Made by a program: the position numbers and the translations under genes. Of a stretch of DNA of 64,000 nt, positions 25,228-33,078 are shown piece by piece (position 1 is the first letter of the stretch; the number at the start of each line of letters is the position of its first letter). This DNA is from SHVO01 sp050246995 (GTDB lineage: Bacteria; Pseudomonadota; Alphaproteobacteria; Rhodospirillales; Rhodospirillaceae): NCBI GenBank assembly GCA_050246995.1, contig JBFWVA010000001.1, forward strand, positions 496,001 through 560,000, given 5' to 3'. Under the pieces are notes generated by a model. That model did no database searches. It worked only from the letters and a program-made list of their open reading frames with translations, and was not told the DNA's origin.

Positions 25228-26118
25228 ATGATCGACCTTGTCATCGAACAGCGGCGCAAAAGCCTCGGCGGCTTCGAGGTCGGGCGTGTGCTGCCGTTCG
25301 CCAAGCGTCGGATGGTCGGACCGTTCGTGTTCTTCGATCACATGGGTCCGGTGGATCTCGCGCCTGGCATCCCGCGCACCGCGGACGTGCGCCCTCATCC
25401 GCATATCGGCCTTTCGACGGTGACCTATCTGTTCTCGGGCGAAATCATGCATCGGGACAGCATCGGTTCGGAAGAATCGATCCGTCCGGGGGAAGTGAAC
25501 TGGATGACCGCGGGGCGCGGCATCACTCACAGCGAGCGCTTCGAGAAGGCTCGCGCACATAGCGATCATCTGCACGGCATCCAGGCTTGGGTCGCACTGC
25601 CTAGCGAACACGAAGAGACCGCGCCTGGTTTTTCACACCATGAAGGCGCCGATCTTCCCCGTTGGAACGACAACGGTGTGCGCGGGAGGCTGATCGCGGG
25701 CAAGGCTTACGGCCTGGCGGCGGGGGTGAAGACGCACTCGCCGCTGTTCTACGCCCATCTCGACATGGACGCTGGCGCGAAAGGCGAAATCCCGGGCGGT
25801 CATAGTGAACGCGCGCTCTATATCGCAACAGGCGAGATCGAGATGGCGGGCCAGAGCTTCACAGCCGGCCAGATGCTGGTGCTGACGAAGGATGCGGGCG
25901 CTTTCACGGCCAAGACCCCGGCAACCGTCATGCTGCTCGGCGGCGAACCGGTGGGCGAGCGGTTCCTCTATTGGAACTTCGTCTCTTCGTCGAAAGAGCG
26001 CCTTGAGCAAGCCAAGGCGGATTGGATCGCGGGACGGATGAAACTGCCCGACACGGATAACAAGGAGTTCATCCCGCTGCCCCCAGACCCGGTTCCGCCT
26101 CCGCCGCCCGCCTCATGA
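25228..26118 (+). CDS. pirin family protein
   Basis: 296 residues, two cupin domains. The N-terminal metal site is complete: PHPHIG (two His), a later His in ITHSE and its Glu. Pirins are iron proteins; some bacterial members oxidise quercetin, others regulate pyruvate dehydrogenase. Length matches YhhW/Pirin. It starts 4 bases after the GST gene and overlaps the following nuclease gene by 4 bases (ATGA). The C-terminus ends in a Pro-rich tail (PLPPDPVPPPPPAS). Confidence 0.93.
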   Translation: MIDLVIEQRRKSLGGFEVGRVLPFAKRRMVGPFVFFDHMGPVDLAPGIPRTADVRPHPHIGLSTVTYLFSGEIMHRDSIGSEESIRPGEVNWMTAGRGITHSERFEKARAHSDHLHGIQAWVALPSEHEETAPGFSHHEGADLPRWNDNGVRGRLIAGKAYGLAAGVKTHSPLFYAHLDMDAGAKGEIPGGHSERALYIATGEIEMAGQSFTAGQMLVLTKDAGAFTAKTPATVMLLGGEPVGERFLYWNFVSSSKERLEQAKADWIAGRMKLPDTDNKEFIPLPPDPVPPPPPAS

Positions 26119-26897
26119 ACCCGATGCGCACTTTCTTCCTCGTTATTTTTCTTATCGGCATGAACGGCCCGGCATTCGCGTGGGGCCGCGACGGTCACCG
26201 GCTTTCCTGTGCGATCGCGCTCGACGTTATGTCGCCGACAACGCGTCAAACGGCCTTCGACATCCTGGACATCAACCGTAGCGAGGAGTTTCTCGAACTC
26301 TGCTTTTGGGCCGAGCGTGTGAAGGCCTCGCAACCGGAGACCGCGTCATGGCATTCGATGCTCCTGCCGCGCGGCGCCGAGGCGATCAATCTGGCGCGGG
26401 ACTGCCCGGAGCCCAAAAGCTGCGTTGTGACCCGGGTGGTCCAGGAGATCAGCACGCTGAAGAGCGACGCGCCTAAGGAACAGAAGGCGACGGCGCTAAA
26501 ATTGCTGATGCATTTGATCGCCGATCTGCACCAACCCCTCAATCTTGGATTCACGGAAGACGACGGCGGCCGCAAGATCCCGGCCTTATTCCTGGGGCGC
26601 AACACGACCCTCTACGACATTTGGGAGACGGGCCTTCTGGAAGCCGAGCGCGTGGCGAAGGGCGCCGATCACGAAACCTTATGGCTCGCTCATGAGGTGC
26701 AGACCCATCCCGCGCCCTTGGATTGGGCGCGCGAGAGTTTCTTTATCATGCGCGGCCCGGCGACAGGGTATGTCGGCAATCCCGGCGGCCTGGCGTTCGA
26801 CGAGCGCTACGTTCAGCAAAACCGGCCTATCGCCATGGGTCAACTTGAGAAGGCCGGCGTGCGCCTTGGCCTTACGCTGAACGACGCCCTGCGTTAG
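26115..26897 (+). CDS. S1/P1 nuclease family protein, copy 1
   Basis: 260 residues. Signal peptide cleaves before W23, so the mature chain starts Trp-Gly-Arg-Asp-Gly-His, placing the Zn ligands W1 and H6 of P1 nuclease exactly. Other sites: H80 (H60), H133 (H116), D137 (D120). The Zn2 site is altered: N143 replaces H126 (HQPLN instead of HQPLH), Y167 replaces H149 and E171 replaces D153. E67 stands where D45 is expected. Known members cut single-stranded nucleic acid and release 5'-nucleotides in the periplasm or outside; activity here is uncertain. A second copy lies just beyond panE. Confidence 0.88.
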   Translation: MNPMRTFFLVIFLIGMNGPAFAWGRDGHRLSCAIALDVMSPTTRQTAFDILDINRSEEFLELCFWAERVKASQPETASWHSMLLPRGAEAINLARDCPEPKSCVVTRVVQEISTLKSDAPKEQKATALKLLMHLIADLHQPLNLGFTEDDGGRKIPALFLGRNTTLYDIWETGLLEAERVAKGADHETLWLAHEVQTHPAPLDWARESFFIMRGPATGYVGNPGGLAFDERYVQQNRPIAMGQLEKAGVRLGLTLNDALR

Positions 26898-26906
26898 GGT
26901 TCACCG

Positions 26907-27890
26907 ATGAGCACTCATTTTCAAAAGATAGCCGTTGTCGGCGCCGGCTCCATCGGCGGCCTCCTCGGCGCGAAGCTCGCGCTCAATGGCGACGACGTCA
27001 CGCTCATCGCACGCGGTGCGACTCTCGAGGCGTTGAAACGCGGATTCACGATGATCGATGCCGACGGCGCGCAGCACAGGCCTCCCATTAAAGCCGCCGC
27101 CGCCGAAGAGGCGGGCCCCTTCGACCTCGTGATCCTGTGCCTGAAAGCCCATCAAATCGCCGCGGCGGCGAAAACGCTGCCGCACCTGTTCCACGACGAC
27201 ACACCGGTGCTCGCCGTCCTGAATGGCATCCCTTGGTGGTACTTCCACAAGAACGGCGGCGCCTTCGACGGCCGCCAGCTGGCATCCGTGGATCCCGACG
27301 GTGCGATCGCGCGCGCGATTGAGGACCGGCGTGTGATCGGCGGCGTTATTTATGCCGCGGCGAACGTGGTGGAGCCGGGCGTCGTTCACGTCACCGATAC
27401 CAAGCGGTTGATCATCGGCGAGCCGGACGGCAGCGCTTCGGCGCGTGCGCAAGCCGTCGCGGGCATGTTCAACAGCGCCGGCTTCAACACGGTTGTCAGC
27501 ACCGAGATCCGGTCCGACATCTGGACCAAGGCGTGGGGCAACTCGTCCTTCAATCCCGTCAGCGCGCTGACAGGCGCGGGTCTTGCCAGCATCGTGCGTG
27601 ATAAAGGTGCATGCGACGTCGTGCGGGCCATTATGCGAGAAGTTCAAGGGGTCGTCGAAGGTCTCGGGCTCAAGATGAGCATGGACCTGGAGCAACGGAT
27701 CAAAGTGACCGAGTCCCTGGGCGACCATAAGACCTCCATGCTGCAGGATATTGAAGCGCGGCGCTCGCCCGAGACAGACGCGAACATGGGCGCAATCGCC
27801 GAGATCGCCAGATTGGTCGGCACGCCGACGCCAATGCTCGAGACCATCCACACCGTCACCCGGCTCCTGGGCCGGGCCGCGACGGCGTGA
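26907..27890 (+). CDS. panE: 2-dehydropantoate 2-reductase (ketopantoate reductase) family
   Basis: 327 residues. NADP-binding GAGSIGG is at the N-terminus. The catalytic lysine and substrate Asn cluster is KAWGNSSFNPVSALTG, and the C-terminal helix has the expected Glu in SPETDANMG and TPTPMLE. PanE reduces ketopantoate to pantoate, the step between PanB and PanC, which lie 7 kb away as a separate pair; the activity label is therefore supported by family, not by operon. It lies between two S1/P1 nuclease genes, 9 bases after the first and overlapping the second by 4 bases. Confidence 0.88.
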   Translation: MSTHFQKIAVVGAGSIGGLLGAKLALNGDDVTLIARGATLEALKRGFTMIDADGAQHRPPIKAAAAEEAGPFDLVILCLKAHQIAAAAKTLPHLFHDDTPVLAVLNGIPWWYFHKNGGAFDGRQLASVDPDGAIARAIEDRRVIGGVIYAAANVVEPGVVHVTDTKRLIIGEPDGSASARAQAVAGMFNSAGFNTVVSTEIRSDIWTKAWGNSSFNPVSALTGAGLASIVRDKGACDVVRAIMREVQGVVEGLGLKMSMDLEQRIKVTESLGDHKTSMLQDIEARRSPETDANMGAIAEIARLVGTPTPMLETIHTVTRLLGRAATA

Positions 27891-28663
27891 AAAGCGCTGT
27901 CCTTTCCTTCCTTTTCGTCCTCGGCGGCGCCGCGCCGGCCGTCGCCTGGGGTCCCGACGGCCATCGCATTACCTGCGCTATCGCGTGGGACGAGATGTCC
28001 GCGCCTGTGCGCACAAAGGTAAGCGGCGTTCTCGGCGTACCCAACAGGGACGCCTTTGCGGCAACCTGCGCCTGGTTGGACACACAAGCCGAGACGGCGT
28101 CCCTCCACCACATCTTTGTTCCGAATACAGCGCGCGCCGTCGACATGGCGCGTGATTGCGCGAACGGCTGCGCCCTTACCGAGATCTACCGCAGCGTGGC
28201 ATCCTTGAAGAGCGACGCAGGCGGGGCGGAAAAAACGCGCGCCCTGAAAACCCTTACCCATCTTGTCGCGGACATTCATCAACCGCTGAACATCGGGTTT
28301 ACGGAGGACGGCGGCGGCGCGCAGGTGAAAGGCGCCTTTCGCGGCAAACCCGTGACACTGCGCGCGATGTGGGAAGAAAAGATGATCGCGACACTGATGA
28401 GACCGAATTCATCTGGTCTGATTTACGACTTCAAGTCGATCGAGGCACGGGCGCCGAAAATGGCGGCGAACGCGCCACTGGACTGGGCCAACGAGACGCT
28501 TTGGATCATGCGCTCACCCGCGACCGGTTACCTCGGCACGCCTGGCGGGATCAATTACGACGAGACATACGTTCAACAAAACCGGCGCGTTGCGCTCGAG
28601 CAACTCGACAAAGCCGGCGTGCGGCTGGCGGCCCTTTTAACGGAGATCTTCAGTGGGACGTGA
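27887..28663 (+). CDS. S1/P1 nuclease family protein, copy 2
   Basis: 258 residues with GTG start overlapping the panE stop (GTGA). Signal peptide (MKSAVLSFLFVLGGAAPAVA) leaves mature W1 at residue 21 and H6 at residue 26. D65 matches D45, H74 or H75 matches H60, H125 matches H116 and D129 matches D120. As in copy 1 the Zn2 site differs: N135 for H126, R159 for H149, E163 for D153. The two copies share overall length and motif order but are well diverged, so the duplication is not recent. Enzyme activity is uncertain. Confidence 0.87.
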   Translation: MKSAVLSFLFVLGGAAPAVAWGPDGHRITCAIAWDEMSAPVRTKVSGVLGVPNRDAFAATCAWLDTQAETASLHHIFVPNTARAVDMARDCANGCALTEIYRSVASLKSDAGGAEKTRALKTLTHLVADIHQPLNIGFTEDGGGAQVKGAFRGKPVTLRAMWEEKMIATLMRPNSSGLIYDFKSIEARAPKMAANAPLDWANETLWIMRSPATGYLGTPGGINYDETYVQQNRRVALEQLDKAGVRLAALLTEIFSGT

Positions 28664-29240
28664 AGCAATTTGTACATGCCGATGGGGTGGCAAGACCGCC
28701 GAGGTCAAGGCGCTGCTTGAAACGCACGAATTGATCTTGCGCGGCGATTTCAAGAAGAAGATGCAGATCAGCGAACTCAAAGACGTTCGCGCCGATGGTG
28801 ACGATCTCGTTTTCAAAGTCGGCGGCGAGAGCGTCGCTTTAACCCTTGGCGAGAAGAACGCCGCGGGTTGGGCGAAGAAAATCAAAACGCCGCCCCCGTC
28901 CTTGAAAGATAAGCTCGGACTGAAGGATGGCGCGAAGGCACTCGTCATAGGCGCCGTGAAAGATCCCGCGCTCAAGGAGGCGCTGACGGGCGCCGCGACG
29001 AAGGCCGCCGCGAAAGCGGCGATGGCCGTCGCTGTTGTCGAAAATGAAAAGGAGTTAGCGCAAGCGATTCGCGCCTGCCCACAAGGCGCACCGATCTGGA
29101 TCGTGCATCGCAAGGGCAAAGGCGCCGGCTTCGGCGACACGCCCGTGCGCGCCGCGATGCGCGCGAAAGGCTTCATGGATACGAAAGTCTCGGCCGTGTC
29201 CGAGGCGTTCAGCGCGACGCGTTACTCCCGGAAGAGCTAG
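28653..29240 (+). CDS. unknown protein, possible DUF3052-like C-terminal part
   Basis: 195 residues with GTG start overlapping the nuclease stop by 11 bases; a GGAGAT site sits about 6 bases upstream. The N-terminal ~70 residues are a small beta-rich domain that looks like a MoaF/DUF-type fold but I do not recognise it (landmarks ICTCRWGGKTAEVKALLET). Residues ~85-195 start LKDKLGLKDGAKALVIGA, a pattern reminiscent of the DUF3052 family (ligand-binding Rossmann-like), and end with VHRKGKGAGFGDTPVRAAM. The family match is tentative. It ends 4 bases inside the convergent hydrolase gene. Confidence 0.8.
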   Translation: MGREAICTCRWGGKTAEVKALLETHELILRGDFKKKMQISELKDVRADGDDLVFKVGGESVALTLGEKNAAGWAKKIKTPPPSLKDKLGLKDGAKALVIGAVKDPALKEALTGAATKAAAKAAMAVAVVENEKELAQAIRACPQGAPIWIVHRKGKGAGFGDTPVRAAMRAKGFMDTKVSAVSEAFSATRYSRKS

Positions 29241-30019
29241 AGACCATCCTTGAGGAAGGCGGCTGTCAGCTCAAACACACGCAGCGGCCGCTCCTTATAA
29301 GGAACGTGACCGCAGTTCGTAAGAATCGCGAGTTCCATGGGACCGCCGGCAAATTCGCGGATCATCTCGGGATGACGCAGCGAGCCGTATTCGTCCTTGT
29401 CGCCGTGCATGACGAGGCCGGGGCACCGCAGGTTCGGAAGGACCGGCTTTAGAGACCAGTCCGCGAACTCCGGACGCGTCCAGGTCTCGATCCAAGCCGC
29501 GATAACCCAGTCGGTTTTGGCGCCGTGATACTTCCGTAGACGTTCGACCCGCTCGCTGCCCGAACCGAGCGTGGCGCGCGCGGCATGGATTCCGTCGAGG
29601 GTCACATTCTCGACAAAGGCCTGAGCCGCCATGGCGATGACAGCTTTGCAGCGGTCGGGAAAGTTCGGCGCGGCCGAGAGCGCCATACCGCCCCCGACGC
29701 TATGCCCACACAGGACGAAAGTCTCCACACCGAGGGTCTCAAGGACGATGGGTAACGCCACCCGGCCTTCGGCGGCGATAAAATCCAGGGTCAATTTATC
29801 GGGATGGGCGTCGGAGCGCCCAAAACCGAGGCGGTCATAGGCGACAACCCGGCGGCCCGTGGCCGCAGCCAAGGCGGCGGGAAAATCGCGCCAAAGATCG
29901 ACACATCCCAGGGAATCGTGAAGGAGAACAATGGGCGGGGCGGCGTCCGCCCCCAGCCATTCGCGCGCAAAAAGCCGGCCACCGGGTACATCAATGTGGT
30001 GGTCGCGGGGAGCGCTCAT
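29237..30019 (-). CDS. alpha/beta-fold hydrolase
   Basis: 260 residues with the alpha/beta-hydrolase layout: oxyanion loop HDSLGC, nucleophile elbow GHSVGG, acid in HGDKDE and catalytic His in CGHVPYKE. Similar proteins include carboxylesterases and meta-cleavage hydrolases; nothing in the context narrows the substrate. It is convergent with the unknown gene ending at 29240 and followed upstream by the tRNA-Arg gene on the same strand. Confidence 0.9.
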   Translation of the reverse strand: MSAPRDHHIDVPGGRLFAREWLGADAAPPIVLLHDSLGCVDLWRDFPAALAAATGRRVVAYDRLGFGRSDAHPDKLTLDFIAAEGRVALPIVLETLGVETFVLCGHSVGGGMALSAAPNFPDRCKAVIAMAAQAFVENVTLDGIHAARATLGSGSERVERLRKYHGAKTDWVIAAWIETWTRPEFADWSLKPVLPNLRCPGLVMHGDKDEYGSLRHPEMIREFAGGPMELAILTNCGHVPYKERPLRVFELTAAFLKDGL

Positions 30020-30058
30020 AACGCTTCTATGAAGTCAGGGATAACGAGAGAGGGAGAA

Positions 30059-30135
30059 TGGCGCGCCCGGAAAGACTCGAACTTCCAACCTTCTGATTCG
30101 TAGTCAGATGCTCTATCCAATTGAGCTACGGGCGC
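30059..30135 (-). tRNA. tRNA-Arg (anticodon ACG)
   Basis: Complete cloverleaf on the minus strand: acceptor GCGCCCG pairs with CGGGCGC, D-arm AGCTC...GAGC, anticodon stem TCTGA/TCAGA around loop CTACGAA, and T-arm with TTCGAGT loop. The discriminator is G and CCA is encoded. ACG normally becomes ICG by TadA and reads CGN codons. Confidence 0.97.
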
Positions 30136-30539
30136 GCTGTTAACCCCATTTCTCCGCGGGGACCCCGTTCGGCAGACCGAACGGGCGCTTGGGATACTAA
30201 GATCATGGGGCCTATGCAAGAAAAACCTCCAGAAATTCCAAGGGGAAGTTTTGGAGGGGGTAGACCCAAGGGCCGTCTCCCGGCTTGTTTGCGCTGGGGG
30301 CATCGCGTAAAGTCCCAACCGGTGCGGGGCGATGACGGATTATGATGCATCGCCAAGCCTTTGGGGCGGCTTCTCTAAGGTTTGAGTTCGGGAAAGACCG
30401 GAACGGTTCGAGGCGCAGTGTTCACCCGGCGGATTCTTACGTCCGAATTCGGGGACCGGGTGGGATACTCACGAAGTGATTGCAGCCCGATAGGGATGCA
30501 GCGCCGACCAGGCCGGTTGTGGGGAATGAGAGAGTAAGA
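30136..30539. other. 404-base gene-free stretch between tRNA-Arg and a lipoprotein gene
   Basis: No convincing coding frame is present. It holds a 9-base-pair hairpin (listed separately) and several G-rich tracts (for example at about 30240-30310). The only notable short frame, 30121-30345 plus, has poor coding character. It may hold the promoter of the lipoprotein gene and an unannotated RNA, but no conserved element was recognised. Confidence 0.6.
30164..30185. repeat. perfect 9-bp hairpin upstream of tRNA-Arg
   Basis: CCCGTTCGG, loop CAGA, then CCGAACGGG. No T-run follows on either side, so it is not a plain terminator. It lies about 30 bases beyond the 5' end of the tRNA gene (minus strand), where a leader or processing stem could be. 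Confidence 0.6.
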
Positions 30540-31667
30540 ATGCAGGTATTGGGGCTGTCCATAGTACGTCACGGACAAAGCAAACTGGGCCGTGAGCGCT
30601 CTCTCTTAAAGCACGTCGCCATCGCCGCCTTGGCCATCACGTTGGCTGGGTGTGCGGGTCAGGGCGCGCGTCCGGCGAGCGCGGCCGAAGCCACGGGAGG
30701 CCCTGCGCAAACGCAGGTCGCCGCCGCCGTGGACTCGCAGAATTTGCCGCCGGCCACGTCCTCGTCCAGCCGCTTCGGACCGACCGCCGTCGGTCAGAAA
30801 GCCGCGCAATTGCGTACTGATTTTGAAAAACTGCGCACCAATACGACCACGCGCAGCGAGCAGCTTGAGACCATCCGCAAACAGACCATCGCCAATGTGA
30901 ACGCCTATCACACGCTCGTGGGCAGCATCCGCTCACGCCTGCAGATGGGCTCCACGCCGGGCAACCCGGAACTTCTGGCGAACTGGAGTTCGGCCCAGAC
31001 GCAACTGACCCAGATCGACGCGGATATCGCGACCCTCAATCAATTATCGGCGCAGGTATCCAGCGACGCCGGCGCCTCGGCCTTCATCCTCGAGAACATC
31101 CGCGCCGCTTACGGCCTATCGGGCGCGCTCGAAGACGATCACCGCCAGCTGCGCATCCTGGAAGACGAAGTGAACCAGAACGCGATCGTGATCGACCGCG
31201 CGCTCCTGGACCTCAACGCCGAAATCGGCCGTCAGCAGGCCTATGTGAGCAGCGAGCGCAATTCGCTTGTGGAACTGGCCGCCGAGATCAATGCCGGCCA
31301 GTCCTATCCGGCCGCCGCGTCGGCGGGACCGCGCCGCGCCGTGCCCGTGCGCAATGTCGCGACTGTGTCGGCCGAAGCCTTCGCGCAGAAGAAGCCGCTG
31401 GTCGTCATCCGTTTCGATAAGCCGGACGTCGCCTACGAACCTCAGCTTTATCAGGCGCTGTCGCGCGCCCTGGAGCGCCGCCCTGACGCGGTGTTCGATC
31501 TGGTCGCCGTGTCGCCGCAGGGCGGAAATCCGTCGGCCGCGCGCCGCAACGCCGATACGGTGTTCGCCTCCATGACGAATATGGGCTTGCCGGCCGAACG
31601 CGTGGCCATGGCCGCCATGCCGAGCGCCTCGGCGAAAACGCCGGAAGTGCACATCTACGTGCAGTAG
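30540..31667 (+). CDS. coiled-coil lipoprotein, unknown function
   Basis: 375 residues from ATG 30540; a TTG at 30480 is possible but has no ribosome site. Lipobox LAGC ends an atypically long N-terminal region (Cys at about residue 38), suggesting the true start may be the later Met/Val. A central ~150-residue region is rich in Leu, Gln, Asp and Arg and should form coiled coil (FEKLRTNTTTRSEQLETIRKQ-like heptads). The C-terminal ~100 residues begin VVIRFDKPDVAYEPQLYQALS and look like an alpha/beta domain. I know of no function; similar lipoproteins occur in alphaproteobacteria. Followed by a strong terminator. Confidence 0.8.
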   Translation: MQVLGLSIVRHGQSKLGRERSLLKHVAIAALAITLAGCAGQGARPASAAEATGGPAQTQVAAAVDSQNLPPATSSSSRFGPTAVGQKAAQLRTDFEKLRTNTTTRSEQLETIRKQTIANVNAYHTLVGSIRSRLQMGSTPGNPELLANWSSAQTQLTQIDADIATLNQLSAQVSSDAGASAFILENIRAAYGLSGALEDDHRQLRILEDEVNQNAIVIDRALLDLNAEIGRQQAYVSSERNSLVELAAEINAGQSYPAAASAGPRRAVPVRNVATVSAEAFAQKKPLVVIRFDKPDVAYEPQLYQALSRALERRPDAVFDLVAVSPQGGNPSAARRNADTVFASMTNMGLPAERVAMAAMPSASAKTPEVHIYVQ

Positions 31668-31685
31668 CGCGCGTTCTTAGAACAT

Positions 31686-31723
31686 AAAACGGGCGGGACT
31701 GAGAAATCAGTCCCGCCCGTTTT
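31686..31723. terminator. strong bidirectional terminator
   Basis: A 17-base-pair perfect stem with a GAAA tetraloop, flanked by A-run on the left and T-run on the right. It separates the convergent lipoprotein and ahpD genes and can end transcripts from either side. Confidence 0.95.
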
Positions 31724-31743
31724 GCTTTTAGAAATAGGGCTTT

Positions 31744-32304
31744 TTAGGCAGCTTCGGCATTCGGCGCGATCTGCGCGGCGGCATCGGTATCGAGCGTGAC
31801 CGCGACCGCGTGAACCACCGCGGCGATCCGTACCGCCTGCTGAACCTGCGCCGCCGGAACGCCGGCTTTGCGCAGGACTTTTTCGTGGCTGTCGATGCAC
31901 ATGCCGCAGCCGTTGATGGCCGAGACGATCAGCGACCAAAGTTCGAAGTCGACCTTCTCAACACCCGGATTGGCGAGCGCGTTCATGCGAAGACGCGCGG
32001 GAAGCGTGCCGTACTCGGCATCGGACACCAAGTGTACGAAGCGATAGTAGATGTTGTTCATCGCCATGATGGCGGCCGCGGTCTTGGCTGCGTTGAAAGC
32101 TTGGGGCGTCAGCACCGCCGCCGCGTCGGCGGAGACGGCTGTGATGACCGCATCGTTACGCGAGGCGATGGCTGCGGCCAGCAGGCCACCTAACGTCTGT
32201 TGCGGCGTCAGCGTTGTATCGGCCGCGACGGACGACAGGTTCAGCCGCAGATCCTTGGCGTAGTCTGGAATCGTGTTTTTCAGGGCTTCGATGTGAGTGG
32301 TCAT
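31744..32304 (-). CDS. ahpD: alkyl hydroperoxide reductase AhpD
   Basis: 186 residues from ATG 32304. The catalytic motif is NGCGMCIDSHE, with C133, C136 and H140, matching the CxxC and His of the Mycobacterium AhpD. In that system AhpD reduces AhpC, taking the place of AhpF. The genes are in order ahpC-ahpD with a 123-base gap, which is longer than usual but holds no other gene. No ahpF is present, in line with the AhpC/AhpD type of peroxide defence. Confidence 0.95.
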   Translation of the reverse strand: MTTHIEALKNTIPDYAKDLRLNLSSVAADTTLTPQQTLGGLLAAAIASRNDAVITAVSADAAAVLTPQAFNAAKTAAAIMAMNNIYYRFVHLVSDAEYGTLPARLRMNALANPGVEKVDFELWSLIVSAINGCGMCIDSHEKVLRKAGVPAAQVQQAVRIAAVVHAVAVTLDTDAAAQIAPNAEAA

Positions 32305-32427
32305 GACGTCCTCTGCATGTCTTGAGAAAGGGGACGCCGCTCCGTCTGTATGAGGGGATGGACGGAGCGGCGTCATGAGCGGTCGGAGGGGGGGGATCCG
32401 GACCGCATCGCAGCTTCTAGCGGGGGA

Positions 32428-32961
32428 CTAGGCTGCCTTCAGGGTGTCTTCGCCCTTCTTCCAATTACACGGGCAAAGCTCGTCCGTTTGCAGGGCGTCG
32501 AGCACGCGCAACACTTCCTGCGGGTTGCGCCCGACGTTCAGATCATTCACCGCGACATAGCGGACGATATTGTCCTGATCGGCGATGATCGTGGCGCGGA
32601 AGGCGACGCCTTCATTCGGCTCGAGCACACCCAGCGCAGACGCCAGTTCCTTCTTGATGTCGGCGAGCCACGGATACTTCACGGCGCCGAGGTCTTCGCG
32701 GCTTTTGCGCCACGCGAGGTGCACGAAATCGCTGTCGGTGGAGGCGCCGATGAGCTGGGCGTCGCGGTCCGCAAACTCGCCTTCCACGTCATTGAAGCCG
32801 ATAATTTCGGTCGGGCATACGAAGGTGAAATCCTTCGGCCAAAACACGAAAACCTTCCATTTGCCGGCGAAGCTCTGGTCGGTGAGAACCGGAAATTCGC
32901 CGCTGGTGTCGGAAACGGCCTTAAGCGCGAAAGCCGGGAGTTTTTGTCCAATCGTGATCAT
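32428..32961 (-). CDS. ahpC: peroxiredoxin AhpC
   Basis: 177 residues. Peroxidatic Cys is C49 in FTFVCPTE; the C-terminal CPC-type motif at 163-165 (ELCPCNWKKG) is the layout of the actinobacterial AhpC that is recycled by AhpD. It reduces hydrogen peroxide, organic peroxides and peroxynitrite. Divergent from oxyR with about 117 bases between the genes, and a long AT-rich palindrome lies in that gap. GAGGGA lies about 9 bases upstream of the ATG. Confidence 0.96.
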   Translation of the reverse strand: MITIGQKLPAFALKAVSDTSGEFPVLTDQSFAGKWKVFVFWPKDFTFVCPTEIIGFNDVEGEFADRDAQLIGASTDSDFVHLAWRKSREDLGAVKYPWLADIKKELASALGVLEPNEGVAFRATIIADQDNIVRYVAVNDLNVGRNPQEVLRVLDALQTDELCPCNWKKGEDTLKAA

Positions 32962-33050
32962 TTTCTCTATCGTCCCTCTTGTTGGGTTGGCGGTGGGGTA
33001 TGCGTTGGCGTCTGGAGAGATATCTAAGGGACGACGAATATTGATTCTAA

Positions 33051-33075
33051 CGATTAATAATGATTATATTAATCG
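33051..33075. promoter_or_regulatory. AT-rich palindrome, candidate OxyR operator
   Basis: Perfect inverted repeat CGATTAATA/TATTAATCG with a 7-base centre, ending 3 bases before the oxyR start codon and roughly 90 bases from ahpC. In other bacteria OxyR controls both its own gene and ahpC from this gap. The sequence does not closely match the E. coli OxyR consensus, so the assignment rests on symmetry and position. Confidence 0.65.
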
Positions 33076-33078
33076 ACT

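Noticed and set aside
30059..30135. tRNA-Arg as an integration site
   Set aside because: No integrase, direct repeat of the tRNA end or mobile-element genes are nearby.
30121..30345. 74-residue frame next to tRNA-Arg
   Set aside because: No ribosome site, frame overlaps the tRNA gene, and composition is atypical.
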